A model generated the notes under the pieces. It was not told the DNA's origin. It searched no databases and saw only the letters and a list, made by a program, of their open reading frames with translations. DNA of 64,000 nucleotides from Hydrogenophilus thiooxidans (GTDB taxonomy: Bacteria; Pseudomonadota; Gammaproteobacteria; Burkholderiales; Rhodocyclaceae). Location of the stretch: NCBI RefSeq assembly GCF_019049855.1, contig NZ_JAHLSY010000002.1, positions 124,001-188,000 of the forward strand. Direction: 5' to 3'. How positions within the stretch are numbered: position 1 is the first letter of the stretch; each line of letters begins with the position of its first letter. Of this stretch, positions 48,677 through 58,115 are shown one piece after another. Made by a program: the position numbers and the translations under genes.

Positions 48677-48682
48677 ATTATA
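48677..48682 (-). promoter_or_regulatory. Perfect TATAAT -10 before the kinase-phosphatase operon
   Basis: TATAAT reads 48682-48677 on the minus strand, 31 bases before the kinase ATG. No good -35 was found. On the plus strand the same stretch offers TATAAC before yicC, so the two divergent genes share a very short control region. Confidence 0.5.
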
Positions 48683-48694
48683 ACGAGCCAACCG

Positions 48695-49561
48695 ATGATC
48701 CACAGCATGACCGCGTTTGCGGCAAAGCGCATCGCGCTTGGCCACGGCTTCGAAGCCGCGTGGGAGCTCAGAAGCGTCAACAATCGCTTCCTCGACCTCT
48801 CCGTTCGCCTCCCCGACCCGTGGCGGCCGTTGGAGCCGGAATTGCGCCAGCGCCTTGCCGAACGAATCAAACGGGGCAAAGTCGAAGTGCGTCTGCAGCT
48901 TCAATGCTCTGCGGCAAGCACCCCGCCTGCGGTCGCTCCCGAAGCATTGGCAGCCTTAGCGCAATTGCAAGCAACCATTCGCGAACACTTTCCCGACGCG
49001 CCGCCACTCTCTGTCGCCGAAATCGCGCAATGGCCCGGGGTGCTCTCAGGTGATGCCGACGACACCGAAGCCCAACGTGCGGCGCTCCTTGCCGCGTTCG
49101 ACGCCACAGTGGACGAACTCATCGCCCACCGCGCCCGTGAAGGGGCGCAATTGGCTGCAGCGCTCGAAACGCGCGCCCAGCAACTCCGCGAATGGGTCCG
49201 CGAAGCGCGCCGTCTCGCCCCCGAAGCGCACGCCCGCTACGCCGCGCAACTCTCTGCAGCGCTTGCCCAGATCACCACGCCCGAGACCGAGGATCGCATC
49301 CGCCAAGAGGTAGCACTCTACGCCCAGAAAGTCGACGTCGCCGAAGAGCTCGATCGCTTGGACGCCCACCTCGACGAACTCGCCCATACGCTTACCCGCG
49401 ACGGCCCCGTCGGGAAACGGCTCGACTTCTTGATGCAGGAGTTCCACCGCGAAGCCAACACCCTCTCGGCGAAAGCAGCACACCCGGACCTCACCCGCAT
49501 CGCGCTGGAAATGAAGGTATTGATCGAACAGATGCGCGAACAGGTGCAAAATATCGAGTGA
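48695..49561 (+). CDS. YicC-family endoribonuclease
   Basis: A 288-residue YicC/YloC protein; members act as endoribonucleases, in E. coli on the RyhB RNA. Signatures: HSMTAFAAKRI at the start, WELRSVNNRFLDLSVRLP, IKRGKVEVRLQL and the C-terminal KVDVAEELDRLDAHLDEL, GPVGKRLDFLMQEFHREANTLSAKA. ATG 48695 matches the family start MIxSM. It heads the yicC-gmk-rpoZ-spoT run and lies 50 bases from the divergent kinase gene. Confidence 0.93.
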   Translation: MIHSMTAFAAKRIALGHGFEAAWELRSVNNRFLDLSVRLPDPWRPLEPELRQRLAERIKRGKVEVRLQLQCSAASTPPAVAPEALAALAQLQATIREHFPDAPPLSVAEIAQWPGVLSGDADDTEAQRAALLAAFDATVDELIAHRAREGAQLAAALETRAQQLREWVREARRLAPEAHARYAAQLSAALAQITTPETEDRIRQEVALYAQKVDVAEELDRLDAHLDELAHTLTRDGPVGKRLDFLMQEFHREANTLSAKAAHPDLTRIALEMKVLIEQMREQVQNIE

Positions 49562-49605
49562 CCCCGTAGCGTCAGCATCCCAGTCACGCGCAAAGGAACG
49601 CGACC

Positions 49606-50250
49606 GTGAACCCAACCATCCACTTCGCCGGCACCCTCTTCGTAGTCAGCGCACCATCCGGAGCGGGCAAAACCACCCTCGTCCACCGCCTGATCGCGTC
49701 CGACCCGCATCTTCGTCTCTCGATCTCCTATACCACGCGCGCCCCGCGCCCTGGCGAGCAAAACGGCGTTCACTACCACTTCGTCTCCCCGGCGCAATTC
49801 CGCACGATGGTCGAAAACGGCGCCTTTCTCGAATGGGCCGAAGTGCATGGCAACTGCTACGGCACCGCGCGCGCGTGGGTCGAAGCGGAACTGGCCGCCG
49901 GCCGCGACGTATTGCTCGAAATCGATTGGCAAGGCGCCCGGCAGATCAAAGCGCGTTTTCCCGCCTGCGTCACGATCTTCATCCTTCCCCCCTCGTTTGC
50001 CGAACTGGAAGCGCGGCTGCGCAAACGGGCTTCGGACTCGGACGCGGTGATCGCCAAACGGCTTGCGAACGCCCATGAGGAACTTCGCCACGTCCATGAG
50101 TTCGAATATGCTATCATCAACGATCACTTGGACGTTGCAACCCAAGAACTCATCGCGGTCGTGACCGCCGAACGGTGCCGTACTGCCAAACAGGCCGCAC
50201 GGCATCGGAAACTTTTCTCGGAAATTGCCGCATTGTCCCCAACGCATTGA
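49606..50250 (+). CDS. gmk: Guanylate kinase
   Basis: A 214-residue kinase that makes GDP from GMP. The P-loop is [13 protein letters not shown]; the GMP-binding region is [21 protein letters not shown], and [13 protein letters not shown] and [17 protein letters not shown] follow. The start is GTG 49606 with AAGGA eight bases upstream. rpoZ follows 11 bases after its stop. Confidence 0.95.
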   Translation: MNPTIHFAGTLFVVSAPSGAGKTTLVHRLIASDPHLRLSISYTTRAPRPGEQNGVHYHFVSPAQFRTMVENGAFLEWAEVHGNCYGTARAWVEAELAAGRDVLLEIDWQGARQIKARFPACVTIFILPPSFAELEARLRKRASDSDAVIAKRLANAHEELRHVHEFEYAIINDHLDVATQELIAVVTAERCRTAKQAARHRKLFSEIAALSPTH

Positions 50251-50261
50251 GGAACCCGAAG

Positions 50262-50477
50262 ATGGCACGCATCACTGCAGACGACTGTCTCAAAAAGATC
50301 CCCAACCGCTTCGAAATGACGCTCGCCGCCGCAACGCGGGCGCGGCAGTTGAGCCTGGGCGCGGAACCACTGATTCCGCTCAAACCCAACAGCAAAGACA
50401 AACCCACCGTGATCGCACTGCGGGAAATCGCCGCGGGTGCGGTGGGCGTAGAGATCCTGGAAAAACGCAACACCTGA
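50262..50477 (+). CDS. rpoZ: RNA polymerase omega subunit
   Basis: A 71-residue omega subunit, which helps assemble RNA polymerase and forms part of a ppGpp site. Signatures: [19 protein letters not shown] at the N-terminus, [14 protein letters not shown], and [19 protein letters not shown] 50262 has GAGGAA upstream; an open frame from 50175 overlaps gmk and is not used. It lies between gmk and spoT, the usual order. Confidence 0.95.
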   Translation: MARITADDCLKKIPNRFEMTLAAATRARQLSLGAEPLIPLKPNSKDKPTVIALREIAAGAVGVEILEKRNT

Positions 50478-50497
50478 TCCGCAACCGGGAAGCCGCG

Positions 50498-52711
50498 ATG
50501 GCAGACGCACCCCCTCCCGCTGCGGCTGCCGCACCGACTTCTCGGCTCAGCCCTTTTCAACCGCAAAACATCCCGGTCACTTACGCCGCGCTGCGCAAAA
50601 CGCTCGCTACCTACCTTGACGCCGCAGCGCTCGCCCGAATCGACGACGCAGTCCATTTCGCCGCGTGGGCCCATGAAGGTCAGACGCGCGCAAGTGGCGA
50701 ACCCTACGTCACCCATCCGATCGCGGTTGCTGAAATCTCAGCGCAGTGGCACATCGACGACAACGGCATCATCGCGGCGCTTTTGCACGACGTGATCGAA
50801 GATTGCGGCGTCAAGAAACACGAAATCGCGCACCGCTTCGGCGCCACGGTCGCCGAACTGGTCGATGCGCTCACCAAACTCGAAAAGCTGGAATCGCAAA
50901 CCGTCGAAGAGGCACAGGCGCAGAACTTTCGCAAAATGTTTCTGGCGATGGCGCGCGACGTGCGGGTGATACTGATCAAACTCGCCGACCGCCTCCACAA
51001 CATGCGCACCCTCTCGGCGCTCAAACCCCACAAACGGCGACGTATCGCCCACGAAACGCTCGAAATCTTCGCCCCCATCGCCCACCGCTTGGGGCTCAAT
51101 GCCCTCTTTCGCGAACTCCAGGACCTAGCCTTCGCCGCCGAACACCCGTGGCGACACGCAGTCCTTGCTGCTGCGGTCGAAACCGCACGCGGCGCCAACG
51201 CGCAACTGCTCGACGAACTCCACAGTGCGGTAGCCGCAGCGCTCGCCGAGTGGGGCATTGATGCCGAAATCACCCGCCGCGAAAAACACCTCTACTCGAT
51301 CTACCAAAAGATGCGGCAAAAGCACCTTCCTTTCGACCAGATCCTCGACCTTTTCGGCCTGCGCATCGTCACCGCGGACGAACCGAGCTGCTACCTCGCT
51401 CTGGGCGCGATCCACCGCCACTTCAAACCGATCCCCGGCAAACTCAAAGACTACATCGCACTTCCCAAACCCAACGGCTACCAGTCGCTCCACACCACGG
51501 TGATCGGCCCACAAGGGGTGCCGCTCGAAATCCAGATCCGCACGGTCCAGCAACACCGCTTCGCCGAACAAGGGGTTGCCGCCCATTGGCGCTACAAAAG
51601 CGCCGAACCAGCCAGCGACGCCGAACGGCAAACCCACGCGTGGTTGCAGTCGCTCCTCGAGCTCCAAGCCGAAAGCGAAGCGCGTGATTTTCTTGAAGCG
51701 GTGCGCATCAACCTCTACCCCAACGAAGTCTTTGTCTTTTCCCCGCGCGGCGAGATCTTTTCGCTGCCACGCGGCGCCACTGCGGTCGACTTCGCGTACG
51801 CGATCCACTCCCAAGTGGGCCACGCGGCGATCGCCTGTCGCATCAACGGTGAATTGATGCCGCTGCGCACCGAACTCAACAACGGCGACCGCGTCGAAAT
51901 CATCACCAGCAACACCCCAAGCCCCAACCCCGCGTGGCTCAACTTCGTCCGCACGGCACGCGCCCGCGCCGCGATTCGCCGCTTCCTGCGGCAAGAGACC
52001 CAAGAGCAAGCGGTGATCCTAGGTGAGCGGCTCCTTGACCAAGCGCTGCGCCCTTATGGTCTCACGTTGGGCGCGATCTCCACGCTCGCGTGGGATCGGC
52101 TTTTGCGCCAACTCTCGGGCAAAAGCAAAAAACAGCTCCTCCAAGAGGTGGGGTTGGGACACCGCAACGCGATCGCGCTCGCCGAACTCCTCGTTGCCGC
52201 ACAAGACCAAGAGAGCGGCCGTAGCGGCCTCCTCAAACCGCAACCACTCTCCCGTCTCAAAGTGGGCGAACGCGCCGACGCCTCGATCACCTTTGCCCCC
52301 TGTTGCCGCCCTGTGCCCGGCGACGACATCGTCGGCATCCTGCGGCAAGGGCACGGCCTCGACATCCACCGCAGCGAATGCCCCATCGTGCGCCGCGGCG
52401 GCAAACCGCGCTGGGTCGAAGTCACATGGAGCGACACCATCCCCGAATCGCGTCACTTCCCCGCGGCGCTCACCGTCGTCGCGCGCGACGAGATCGGAAT
52501 GCTTGCGCGGATCAGCGCCGCAATCGCACAGGAAGGCGGCAACATCGTCCATGTCCAACTCGACGCGCAACCCGAAGCCACCACCCTGATCCAATTCGTG
52601 ATCGAAGTGCGCGACCGCGTCCATTTGGCGCGCATCATCAAACGGCTCCGCCGGGAACGGGGCCTTGTGCGCATCCAACGCCTTTTGGCAAACCATGGTG
52701 AACGCCGCTAA
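50498..52711 (+). CDS. spoT: Bifunctional (p)ppGpp synthetase/hydrolase SpoT
   Basis: A 737-residue RelA/SpoT homologue. The hydrolase HD pair is in ALLHDVIED (about 97-98), which is intact, so hydrolysis is expected. The synthetase domain has IYQKMRQKHLPFDQILDLFGLRI, KDYIALPKPNGYQSLHTTV and EIQIRT. The TGS domain (about 405-465) reads VFVFSPRGEIFSLPRGATAVDFAY, and an ACT domain ends the protein (LTVVARDEIGMLARISAAIA). ATG 50498 has GGGAAG upstream. It overlaps gluQRS by 17 bases. Confidence 0.95.
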   Translation: MADAPPPAAAAAPTSRLSPFQPQNIPVTYAALRKTLATYLDAAALARIDDAVHFAAWAHEGQTRASGEPYVTHPIAVAEISAQWHIDDNGIIAALLHDVIEDCGVKKHEIAHRFGATVAELVDALTKLEKLESQTVEEAQAQNFRKMFLAMARDVRVILIKLADRLHNMRTLSALKPHKRRRIAHETLEIFAPIAHRLGLNALFRELQDLAFAAEHPWRHAVLAAAVETARGANAQLLDELHSAVAAALAEWGIDAEITRREKHLYSIYQKMRQKHLPFDQILDLFGLRIVTADEPSCYLALGAIHRHFKPIPGKLKDYIALPKPNGYQSLHTTVIGPQGVPLEIQIRTVQQHRFAEQGVAAHWRYKSAEPASDAERQTHAWLQSLLELQAESEARDFLEAVRINLYPNEVFVFSPRGEIFSLPRGATAVDFAYAIHSQVGHAAIACRINGELMPLRTELNNGDRVEIITSNTPSPNPAWLNFVRTARARAAIRRFLRQETQEQAVILGERLLDQALRPYGLTLGAISTLAWDRLLRQLSGKSKKQLLQEVGLGHRNAIALAELLVAAQDQESGRSGLLKPQPLSRLKVGERADASITFAPCCRPVPGDDIVGILRQGHGLDIHRSECPIVRRGGKPRWVEVTWSDTIPESRHFPAALTVVARDEIGMLARISAAIAQEGGNIVHVQLDAQPEATTLIQFVIEVRDRVHLARIIKRLRRERGLVRIQRLLANHGERR

Positions 52712-53708
52712 CGCGAACCCAACCGCGGCACCTGCAGCCAGCGCTGACCCAAACCCCACCACGGAACCCGCACCACCGCCCTTCGCGTACCACGGCCGCT
52801 TCGCCCCCTCGCCCACCGGGGCGCTCCACTTCGGCTCGCTCGTCGCGGCGCTCGCGAGCTACTGCGACGCGCGCGCGCATCAGGGATATTGGCACGTTCG
52901 GATCGACGACCTCGACACCCCTCGGGTCGTTCCGGGTGCCGCCGAAACGATCCTTCGCCAACTCGAAGCGTGCGCACTCGAATGGGACGGCCCCGTCACC
53001 TACCAGTCGCACCACCGCGACGCCTACCGCGACGCGTTCGAAACCTTACGCCAAAACGGTCGCCTCTACCCGTGCGGCTGCACGCGCAAAGACCTTGCCG
53101 ACGCCCCGCGCGCCATCGACGGCAGTCGCCGCTACCCCGGCACCTGCCGCAACGGCCTTGCCCCTCAGCGCACACCCCGGGCGTGGCGCTACCGCACCAC
53201 CGAAACCATCACCTTTTGCGACCGCATCCAAGGGCGCGTCACTGAAAACCTCCCCGAAGATCTGGGCGACTTCATCGTCTGGCGTGCCGATGGGGTTGCC
53301 GCGTACCAGCTGGCGGTCGTGGTCGACGACGCGCAGATCGGCGTCACCCACGTCGTCCGCGGCGCCGATCTCCTCGGCTCCACCTGCCGCCAGATTGCGC
53401 TCGCTCGGGCGCTGGACCTACCCGTTCCCCAGTACGCCCACGTACTGGTCGCGCTTGCAGCGAACGGCCAGAAACTCTCGAAACAGAACCTCGCGCCACC
53501 GCTCCCCTACGACGACCCCCGAACGCTTGCCGCTGCGCTCGTTGCCGCGCTCACCTTTTTGCGGCAAAATCCCCCAAAGGCGCTCTGCAACGCATCCCCG
53601 AAAACCATCGTGGCATGGGCCGTTGCCCACTGGAACCCAGCCGCGATACCCGCGGTCACCGCGCTGCCGGTGACTGAAACGACCGCAGCTCTTACCTTTG
53701 CCGATTGA
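52695..53708 (+). CDS. gluQRS: Glutamyl-Q tRNA(Asp) synthetase
   Basis: A 337-residue truncated glutamyl-tRNA synthetase paralogue that loads glutamate on queuosine of tRNA(Asp). Motifs: YHGRFAPSPTGALHFGSLVAAL (HIGH variant), WHVRIDDLDTPRVVPGA, a zinc-binding YPCGCTRKDL with a later TCRN, and the KMSKS variant KLSKQN. There is no anticodon-binding domain. A low-complexity Ala/Asn/Pro N-terminus of about 35 residues is unusual. ATG 52695 lies inside spoT; a TTG at 52665 is less likely. Confidence 0.93.
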   Translation: MVNAANANPTAAPAASADPNPTTEPAPPPFAYHGRFAPSPTGALHFGSLVAALASYCDARAHQGYWHVRIDDLDTPRVVPGAAETILRQLEACALEWDGPVTYQSHHRDAYRDAFETLRQNGRLYPCGCTRKDLADAPRAIDGSRRYPGTCRNGLAPQRTPRAWRYRTTETITFCDRIQGRVTENLPEDLGDFIVWRADGVAAYQLAVVVDDAQIGVTHVVRGADLLGSTCRQIALARALDLPVPQYAHVLVALAANGQKLSKQNLAPPLPYDDPRTLAAALVAALTFLRQNPPKALCNASPKTIVAWAVAHWNPAAIPAVTALPVTETTAALTFAD

Positions 53709-53727
53709 CCCTTTCCGGAGCCACACG

Positions 53728-54150
53728 ATGATCCCCAACCCAAACGACGAAACGCTCAAAACGCTCCTTACAAACGCGCGCTGCATCGCAGTGGTCGGCA
53801 TCTCCGACAAGCCCGACCGCGCGAGCTACCGCGTCGCGCGTTATCTGCGCGACGCGGGCTATGAAATTGTGCCGATCAACCCCCGCCTCACCACCTGGGA
53901 AGGCATCCCCGCCTACCCGACGCTCTCTGACGTACCCGGTGCGATCGACATCATCGACGTCTTTCGCAAAGCCGAAGAGGTCCCGCCAGTGGTCACCACA
54001 GCGCTCGCCAAAGGGTGCCAAACCTTCTGGCTACAGCTTGGGATCCGCAACGACGCAGCGGTAGAACCCCTGATCGCGCGCGGCATCACCGTCGTGCAAG
54101 ACCGATGCCTCAAAATCGAACATCAGCGGCTCATCACCCCGCCGAATTGA
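53728..54150 (+). CDS. CoA-binding domain protein (YccU-like)
   Basis: A 140-residue Rossmann-fold protein of the CoA_binding_2 family. Visible: IAVVGISDKPDRASYRVARYLRDAGYEIVPINP, IDVFRKAEEVPPVV, FWLQLGIRNDAA and VVQDRCLKIEH. The biological role of the family is unclear. ATG 53728 has GGAG eight bases upstream. The last 17 bases overlap the end of the convergent ATPase gene. Confidence 0.9.
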   Translation: MIPNPNDETLKTLLTNARCIAVVGISDKPDRASYRVARYLRDAGYEIVPINPRLTTWEGIPAYPTLSDVPGAIDIIDVFRKAEEVPPVVTTALAKGCQTFWLQLGIRNDAAVEPLIARGITVVQDRCLKIEHQRLITPPN

Positions 54151-55792
54151 CCGCAATCCGATTCACCTCCCAACCGGCAATGCGCTTCGTGCGCGGCGAA
54201 AAGGCCACCCCGACCTCGACCACTTGGTTCACGCCGGGTGCATTGCGGTACTTCGCGGCGTAATCCCGGGCTCGAAGCTGAGCAAGCGCCTCCTGTGCCC
54301 CTTGCCCTTCCCCCACCTTGAATTCGAAGACCCAAACGGTACCGCCGTGCTGCACCGTCAGATCGGTCCGACCCTGGTTCGTGACATCCTCGGCAACGAT
54401 GGTCACGCCCAGGCTTGCCAAATGGCTGTAACAGACACTCGCGAAATAGCCCTCGTACTGCGCGATCGGGTTCTTACGATACCAATCGTGCGGTATCGCC
54501 GCAAAAAGCCGTTCGAAATGATCGCGCAGCGCGGTCGCATCACCCTTGGCCAAAATGTCGTACACAGCAAAGGTAGCTGCGTTGGCAAGCGCATTGACCT
54601 GTGGCGGCGCCCAGACGGTGAGCAACGCCTCGTTGAGCGCAGAGCGCACCTCTTGGTTAGGCAACCGCAAGCGGTAGACCACTCCCCTATGGGAAGGGAT
54701 AGCCGCCTCGATCGTCAGGTAACCGCTCTGCCACAGCATCGCTTCCGGTTCGATATGATCGACATCGAACGCCGACAGCAGCTGTTCCGTGGCGAAGGTC
54801 TGTTCCAGCGCAGGGGTAAAGTAGCCGCGTGAGCGAAGCCAGTCGACCAAATACGAAGAGGTCCCCGTCTCGAACCACCAGCGCCGGAAGACACGTTCGG
54901 CAAAAAGCAGCAAGATGTCGAACGGGTTGTATACCGGCTCGCCCTCCCACGCGTACCCGTTATACCATCGGCGCACCGTTTCCCGCTCCAATGGCACACC
55001 CGCTTCTGCCGCTGCGGCGAACTCGGGCTGAAAAACGGAATCGAGATCGTACTCCGTATAGCCACAGATCGTGGCGAACGCGCGCGACAAAGTAATGTCA
55101 CGCAGATGGTTCAACTCGGAAAAGAGCGAAACCTTGCTGAACTTCGAAACGCCGGTCAGCAATACGAAGCGCAGATCGGCATCACGCCCCTTCAGTACCG
55201 AGTAGAAGTTTCGCAACCCCTCGCGCATCGCCCGCGCCACCTGCGGTTCGGTGAGATTGTCGAGGATCGGCTTGTCGTACTCGTCGATCAATACCACCAC
55301 CCGCTCGCCGTACCGCTCTGCCACGCGCGAAATCAGCTGTTGAAACCGGATATGGACGTCGCTTGCGCGATCCGAGATCGGCACTGCTAACCGCTCCGCG
55401 TTCTCTTCCAGGACCGCATGGATGTGTTCCTCGAGCTGCGCCCGCCGCTCCAATCGCCCCTCGGCAAACGAAACCCGAACGATCGGATGGCGTTTTCCCC
55501 AATCCCAATGGTCGGCAAGATAAAGCCGCGGGCGCGCAGCCGCCTGCGGATCGGCCCCCAGCCGCTCGGCGCGCGCTCCTCCCTCGAACAGCAGACGATT
55601 TCCGGCAAAAGCTTCGGCCACGGTATCGAGGAAAAGCGACTTGCCGAAGCGGCGTGGACGAGACAAAAAATAGGCGCCGCCACCCTCTGCAAGAGCGGCA
55701 ACGAGCGGAGTTTTATCCACGTAGTAGTAACCTTCGTTGCGGATCTTCGCAAAGGTCTGAATACCAATGGGAAGTTTGCGACGGCCGAGCAT
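54134..55792 (-). CDS. AAA-ATPase-like protein with PD-(D/E)XK nuclease domain
   Basis: A 552-residue member of the AAA-ATPase_like plus PDDEXK_9 architecture. The start KLPIGIQTFAKIRNEGYYYVDKT is diagnostic, followed by the P-loop FLSRPRRFGKSLFLD (non-classical Walker A), VVVLIDEYDKPILDN (Walker B) and LRFVLLTGVSKFSKVS. The C-terminal nuclease-like motif is GRTDLTVQHGGTVWVFEFKVGEG. The function is unproven; such genes are often scattered in bacterial genomes and have been linked to mobile or defence settings. Here it stands alone. ATG 55792 is the family-like start; an in-frame ATG at 55801 is also possible. Confidence 0.88.
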   Translation of the reverse strand: MLGRRKLPIGIQTFAKIRNEGYYYVDKTPLVAALAEGGGAYFLSRPRRFGKSLFLDTVAEAFAGNRLLFEGGARAERLGADPQAAARPRLYLADHWDWGKRHPIVRVSFAEGRLERRAQLEEHIHAVLEENAERLAVPISDRASDVHIRFQQLISRVAERYGERVVVLIDEYDKPILDNLTEPQVARAMREGLRNFYSVLKGRDADLRFVLLTGVSKFSKVSLFSELNHLRDITLSRAFATICGYTEYDLDSVFQPEFAAAAEAGVPLERETVRRWYNGYAWEGEPVYNPFDILLLFAERVFRRWWFETGTSSYLVDWLRSRGYFTPALEQTFATEQLLSAFDVDHIEPEAMLWQSGYLTIEAAIPSHRGVVYRLRLPNQEVRSALNEALLTVWAPPQVNALANAATFAVYDILAKGDATALRDHFERLFAAIPHDWYRKNPIAQYEGYFASVCYSHLASLGVTIVAEDVTNQGRTDLTVQHGGTVWVFEFKVGEGQGAQEALAQLRARDYAAKYRNAPGVNQVVEVGVAFSPRTKRIAGWEVNRIAVNSAG

Positions 55793-55893
55793 AGAGCACA
55801 TCCCCAAGCTGTTGCCCGATTCTACCGCACCACCTTGCCGCCCGGTTTAGGCTTGTCCACCACAACCGCTCCGCTCCCAGCCGCAGCGCGCCA

Positions 55894-55922
55894 CTTGAAA
55901 ACCCATCCGCGCGCGCCTACAT
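55894..55922 (+). promoter_or_regulatory. Candidate sigma32-type promoter of the DnaJ-like gene
   Basis: CTTGAAA (55894-55900) is a perfect sigma32 -35. After 14 bases GCCTACAT (55915-55922) is a weaker match to CCCCATNT. It lies about 40 bases before the co-chaperone ATG. Confidence 0.45.
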
Positions 55923-55959
55923 TGAAAACAGGCAATGCAAGCAGAAAAAGGCTGAGCGG

Positions 55960-56916
55960 ATGGAATTTCGCGACTACTACCAAATCTTGGGTGTGCCGCG
56001 CACTGCGACCCAGGACGAGATCAAAAAAGCGTACCGCAAACTGGCGCGGCAGTACCACCCGGACGTCTCGAAAGAGCCGGACGCCGAACAAAAGATGAAA
56101 GCGATCAACGAAGCCTACGCGGTCCTTTCCGACCCGGAAAAACGCGCCGCGTACGACCAACTGGGCGCCCACTACCGGGCCGGGCAAGAGTTCCGGCCGC
56201 CACCCGGGTGGGACGCTGGCTTCGAATTTCGCGGCGGGCCGTTCGACGCTGCCGAGATGGGCGACTTCTCCGACTTTTTCACCGAACTCTTCGGCCGCAT
56301 GGGCGCCGGACACCGAACCCATCGCCGCGCCCAGAGCGGCGCCCAAGGGTTTCGCGGCGAAGACCACCACGCAAAGATCCTCATCGACCTCGAAGACGCC
56401 TACCGCGGCGGCACCAAAACCGTGACCTTGCACGCTGCCGAGTTCGACGCGCTCGGCCACTTGGTGGTCAAACCGCGTACGCTCGAAATCAAGATTCCCA
56501 AAGGCATCCGCGAAGGGCAGATCATCCGGCTGGCGGGCCAAGGAAGTCCCGGTATCCACGGCGGCGCAAACGGCGACCTGCTGCTCGAAGTCCATTTCCG
56601 TCCCAGCGCCGACTATCGCGTCACCGGGCGCGACGTCTACCGCAAACTGCCGCTCGCGCCGTGGGAAGCGGCGCTGGGCGCGGTCGTCCCCGTGCGACTG
56701 CCCGACGGCAGCGAACTCAAAGTCCGCGTGCCCGCGGGCGCGCAAAACGGCAAGACGCTGCGCGTCAAAGGCCGTGGGATTCCCGGAAACCCAGCAGGCG
56801 ACCTCTACCTGGAACTCACCGTCGTCCTTCCGCAACCTGCGAACGACGCGCAACGCGCCGCGTACGAGACCCTCGCGAACGCTTTCCCGAAATTTGACCC
56901 AAGAAGCCACGCATGA
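55960..56916 (+). CDS. cbpA: CbpA-like DnaJ family co-chaperone
   Basis: A 318-residue class II J-protein, a partner of DnaK that in E. coli also binds curved DNA. The J-domain (about 1-70) has [36 protein letters not shown] with the HPD motif. A glycine- and phenylalanine-containing linker follows, with no zinc-finger domain, then two C-terminal substrate domains ([48 protein letters not shown]). No cbpM gene follows it. ATG 55960 follows AAGG. Confidence 0.93.
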   Translation: MEFRDYYQILGVPRTATQDEIKKAYRKLARQYHPDVSKEPDAEQKMKAINEAYAVLSDPEKRAAYDQLGAHYRAGQEFRPPPGWDAGFEFRGGPFDAAEMGDFSDFFTELFGRMGAGHRTHRRAQSGAQGFRGEDHHAKILIDLEDAYRGGTKTVTLHAAEFDALGHLVVKPRTLEIKIPKGIREGQIIRLAGQGSPGIHGGANGDLLLEVHFRPSADYRVTGRDVYRKLPLAPWEAALGAVVPVRLPDGSELKVRVPAGAQNGKTLRVKGRGIPGNPAGDLYLELTVVLPQPANDAQRAAYETLANAFPKFDPRSHA

Positions 56917-56945
56917 AAGCGCCGCGTTCAATTGGCGGCATTCAT

Positions 56946-56971
56946 AAAAAAGGGCGCTTACGCGCCCTTTT
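56946..56971. terminator. Bidirectional intrinsic terminator
   Basis: A-rich bases 56946-56951, then GGGCGC (56952-56957), loop TTAC, GCGCCC (56962-56967) and TTTT. The symmetric A and T tracts let it end both the cbpA message and the convergent porin message. Confidence 0.88.
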
Positions 56972-57001
56972 CCACATGATGGGATCGTTCAGCCGATCCG
57001 A

Positions 57002-58030
57002 TCAGAACTTGTGGCGGATCCCGATGTTGAACCCGTTTTGGTAACCCGCACCGCCGTTCGAGCTGTCACCCACCGACGCGGTAGCCCCTTTCTTGTTGCT
57101 GATGTCGGCATACGCCACGTAGAGGTTGGTGCGCTTCGACAGATCATGCTCGTAACCGATCGCCCACTGAGTCGACTTCGGATCAACCGAAGTGCCGCTC
57201 ACATCACGCTTCGTGTAGTTGTACGAAGCGAGCACACGACCAGCGCCAGAAACCGGCACGGTCACGCCAAGCATCCAGCTGTTGCGCTCATCGGTGGCAT
57301 TGACTTCACGATTGCCGTAGGCTGCCGCCACTTTCGCAACCCCGAAGTCATACGAACCCGCGATATCCCAAACATCCAGACTGGCTGCCCCCGCGGCCTG
57401 AGGATCGATCTTGTGGTAGTTGAGCCCAAGAAGGATCGGGCCGTTTTTGTAGACCGGGCTCAACGCAAAGACACGGGTATCATTGTCGTTGCCCGCGGTT
57501 TCTGCGCCAGCGAGGTGATTCACATAAGCCGCAGTCACCGTCAAACCGGAGAAGCTCGGCGAAATGTACGCAACGGTGTTATCCACGCGCACGTCGGTTT
57601 GATAGAGGTTGTTCATCTCACCAACCGTACCGAACCCAAACGGATCGACCGAGGAAAGGAGGTTAAATTGCGGGGTGTAGACGCGGCCCACTGCCAACGT
57701 ACCAAAACCACCCGAAAGCGTCACGAACGCTTGGCGACCAAAGAGCGGGCTACCATTGCGAAATTCGGGTTGTTCGATACCAAAACCGGTTTCCAACACA
57801 AAGCCCGCTTTGAGCCCGTTACCGAGATCTTCAGTTCCTTTGAACCCAAGGCGGTTGCCCGACTGAATCCCACTATCCACCGAGAACTTCGAGCCGACGC
57901 CCGGCGCAATGTTGTCGCTGCGATGCGATACGCCGACGTCCACCAGACCATAAATCGTCACGTTCGATTGAGCCATTGCCGGCGCGGCGACGAGCCCGGC
58001 AACTGCCAGAGCGATCAGTTTCTTTTGCAT
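57002..58030 (-). CDS. Gram-negative porin (betaproteobacterial type)
   Basis: A 342-residue outer membrane porin. The signal peptide KKLIALAVAGLVAAPAMAQ is followed by the classic start SNVTIYGLVDVGVSH. RLGFKGTEDLGNGLKAGF, FGRQAFVTLSGGFGTLAVGR and the C-terminal NIGIRHKF with terminal Phe are features of the Neisseria/Bordetella porin family, a 16-strand trimeric channel. ATG 58030 has GAGGAG upstream. It has its own promoter and a terminator, so it is monocistronic. Confidence 0.95.
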   Translation of the reverse strand: MQKKLIALAVAGLVAAPAMAQSNVTIYGLVDVGVSHRSDNIAPGVGSKFSVDSGIQSGNRLGFKGTEDLGNGLKAGFVLETGFGIEQPEFRNGSPLFGRQAFVTLSGGFGTLAVGRVYTPQFNLLSSVDPFGFGTVGEMNNLYQTDVRVDNTVAYISPSFSGLTVTAAYVNHLAGAETAGNDNDTRVFALSPVYKNGPILLGLNYHKIDPQAAGAASLDVWDIAGSYDFGVAKVAAAYGNREVNATDERNSWMLGVTVPVSGAGRVLASYNYTKRDVSGTSVDPKSTQWAIGYEHDLSKRTNLYVAYADISNKKGATASVGDSSNGGAGYQNGFNIGIRHKF

Positions 58031-58115
58031 CGTGCTTCTCCTCTGCATGAGATGTTAACCCTGGGCGCAACTGCACCCGCCAACTGAGCACCGCAAGCGC
58101 GAATGCTTGCCGCTT

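Noticed and set aside
53740-53800. A tRNA or other stable RNA around the rpoZ-spoT-gluQRS region
   Set aside because: All bases are covered by coding frames with family motifs; no cloverleaf or CCA-type end was found anywhere in the window.
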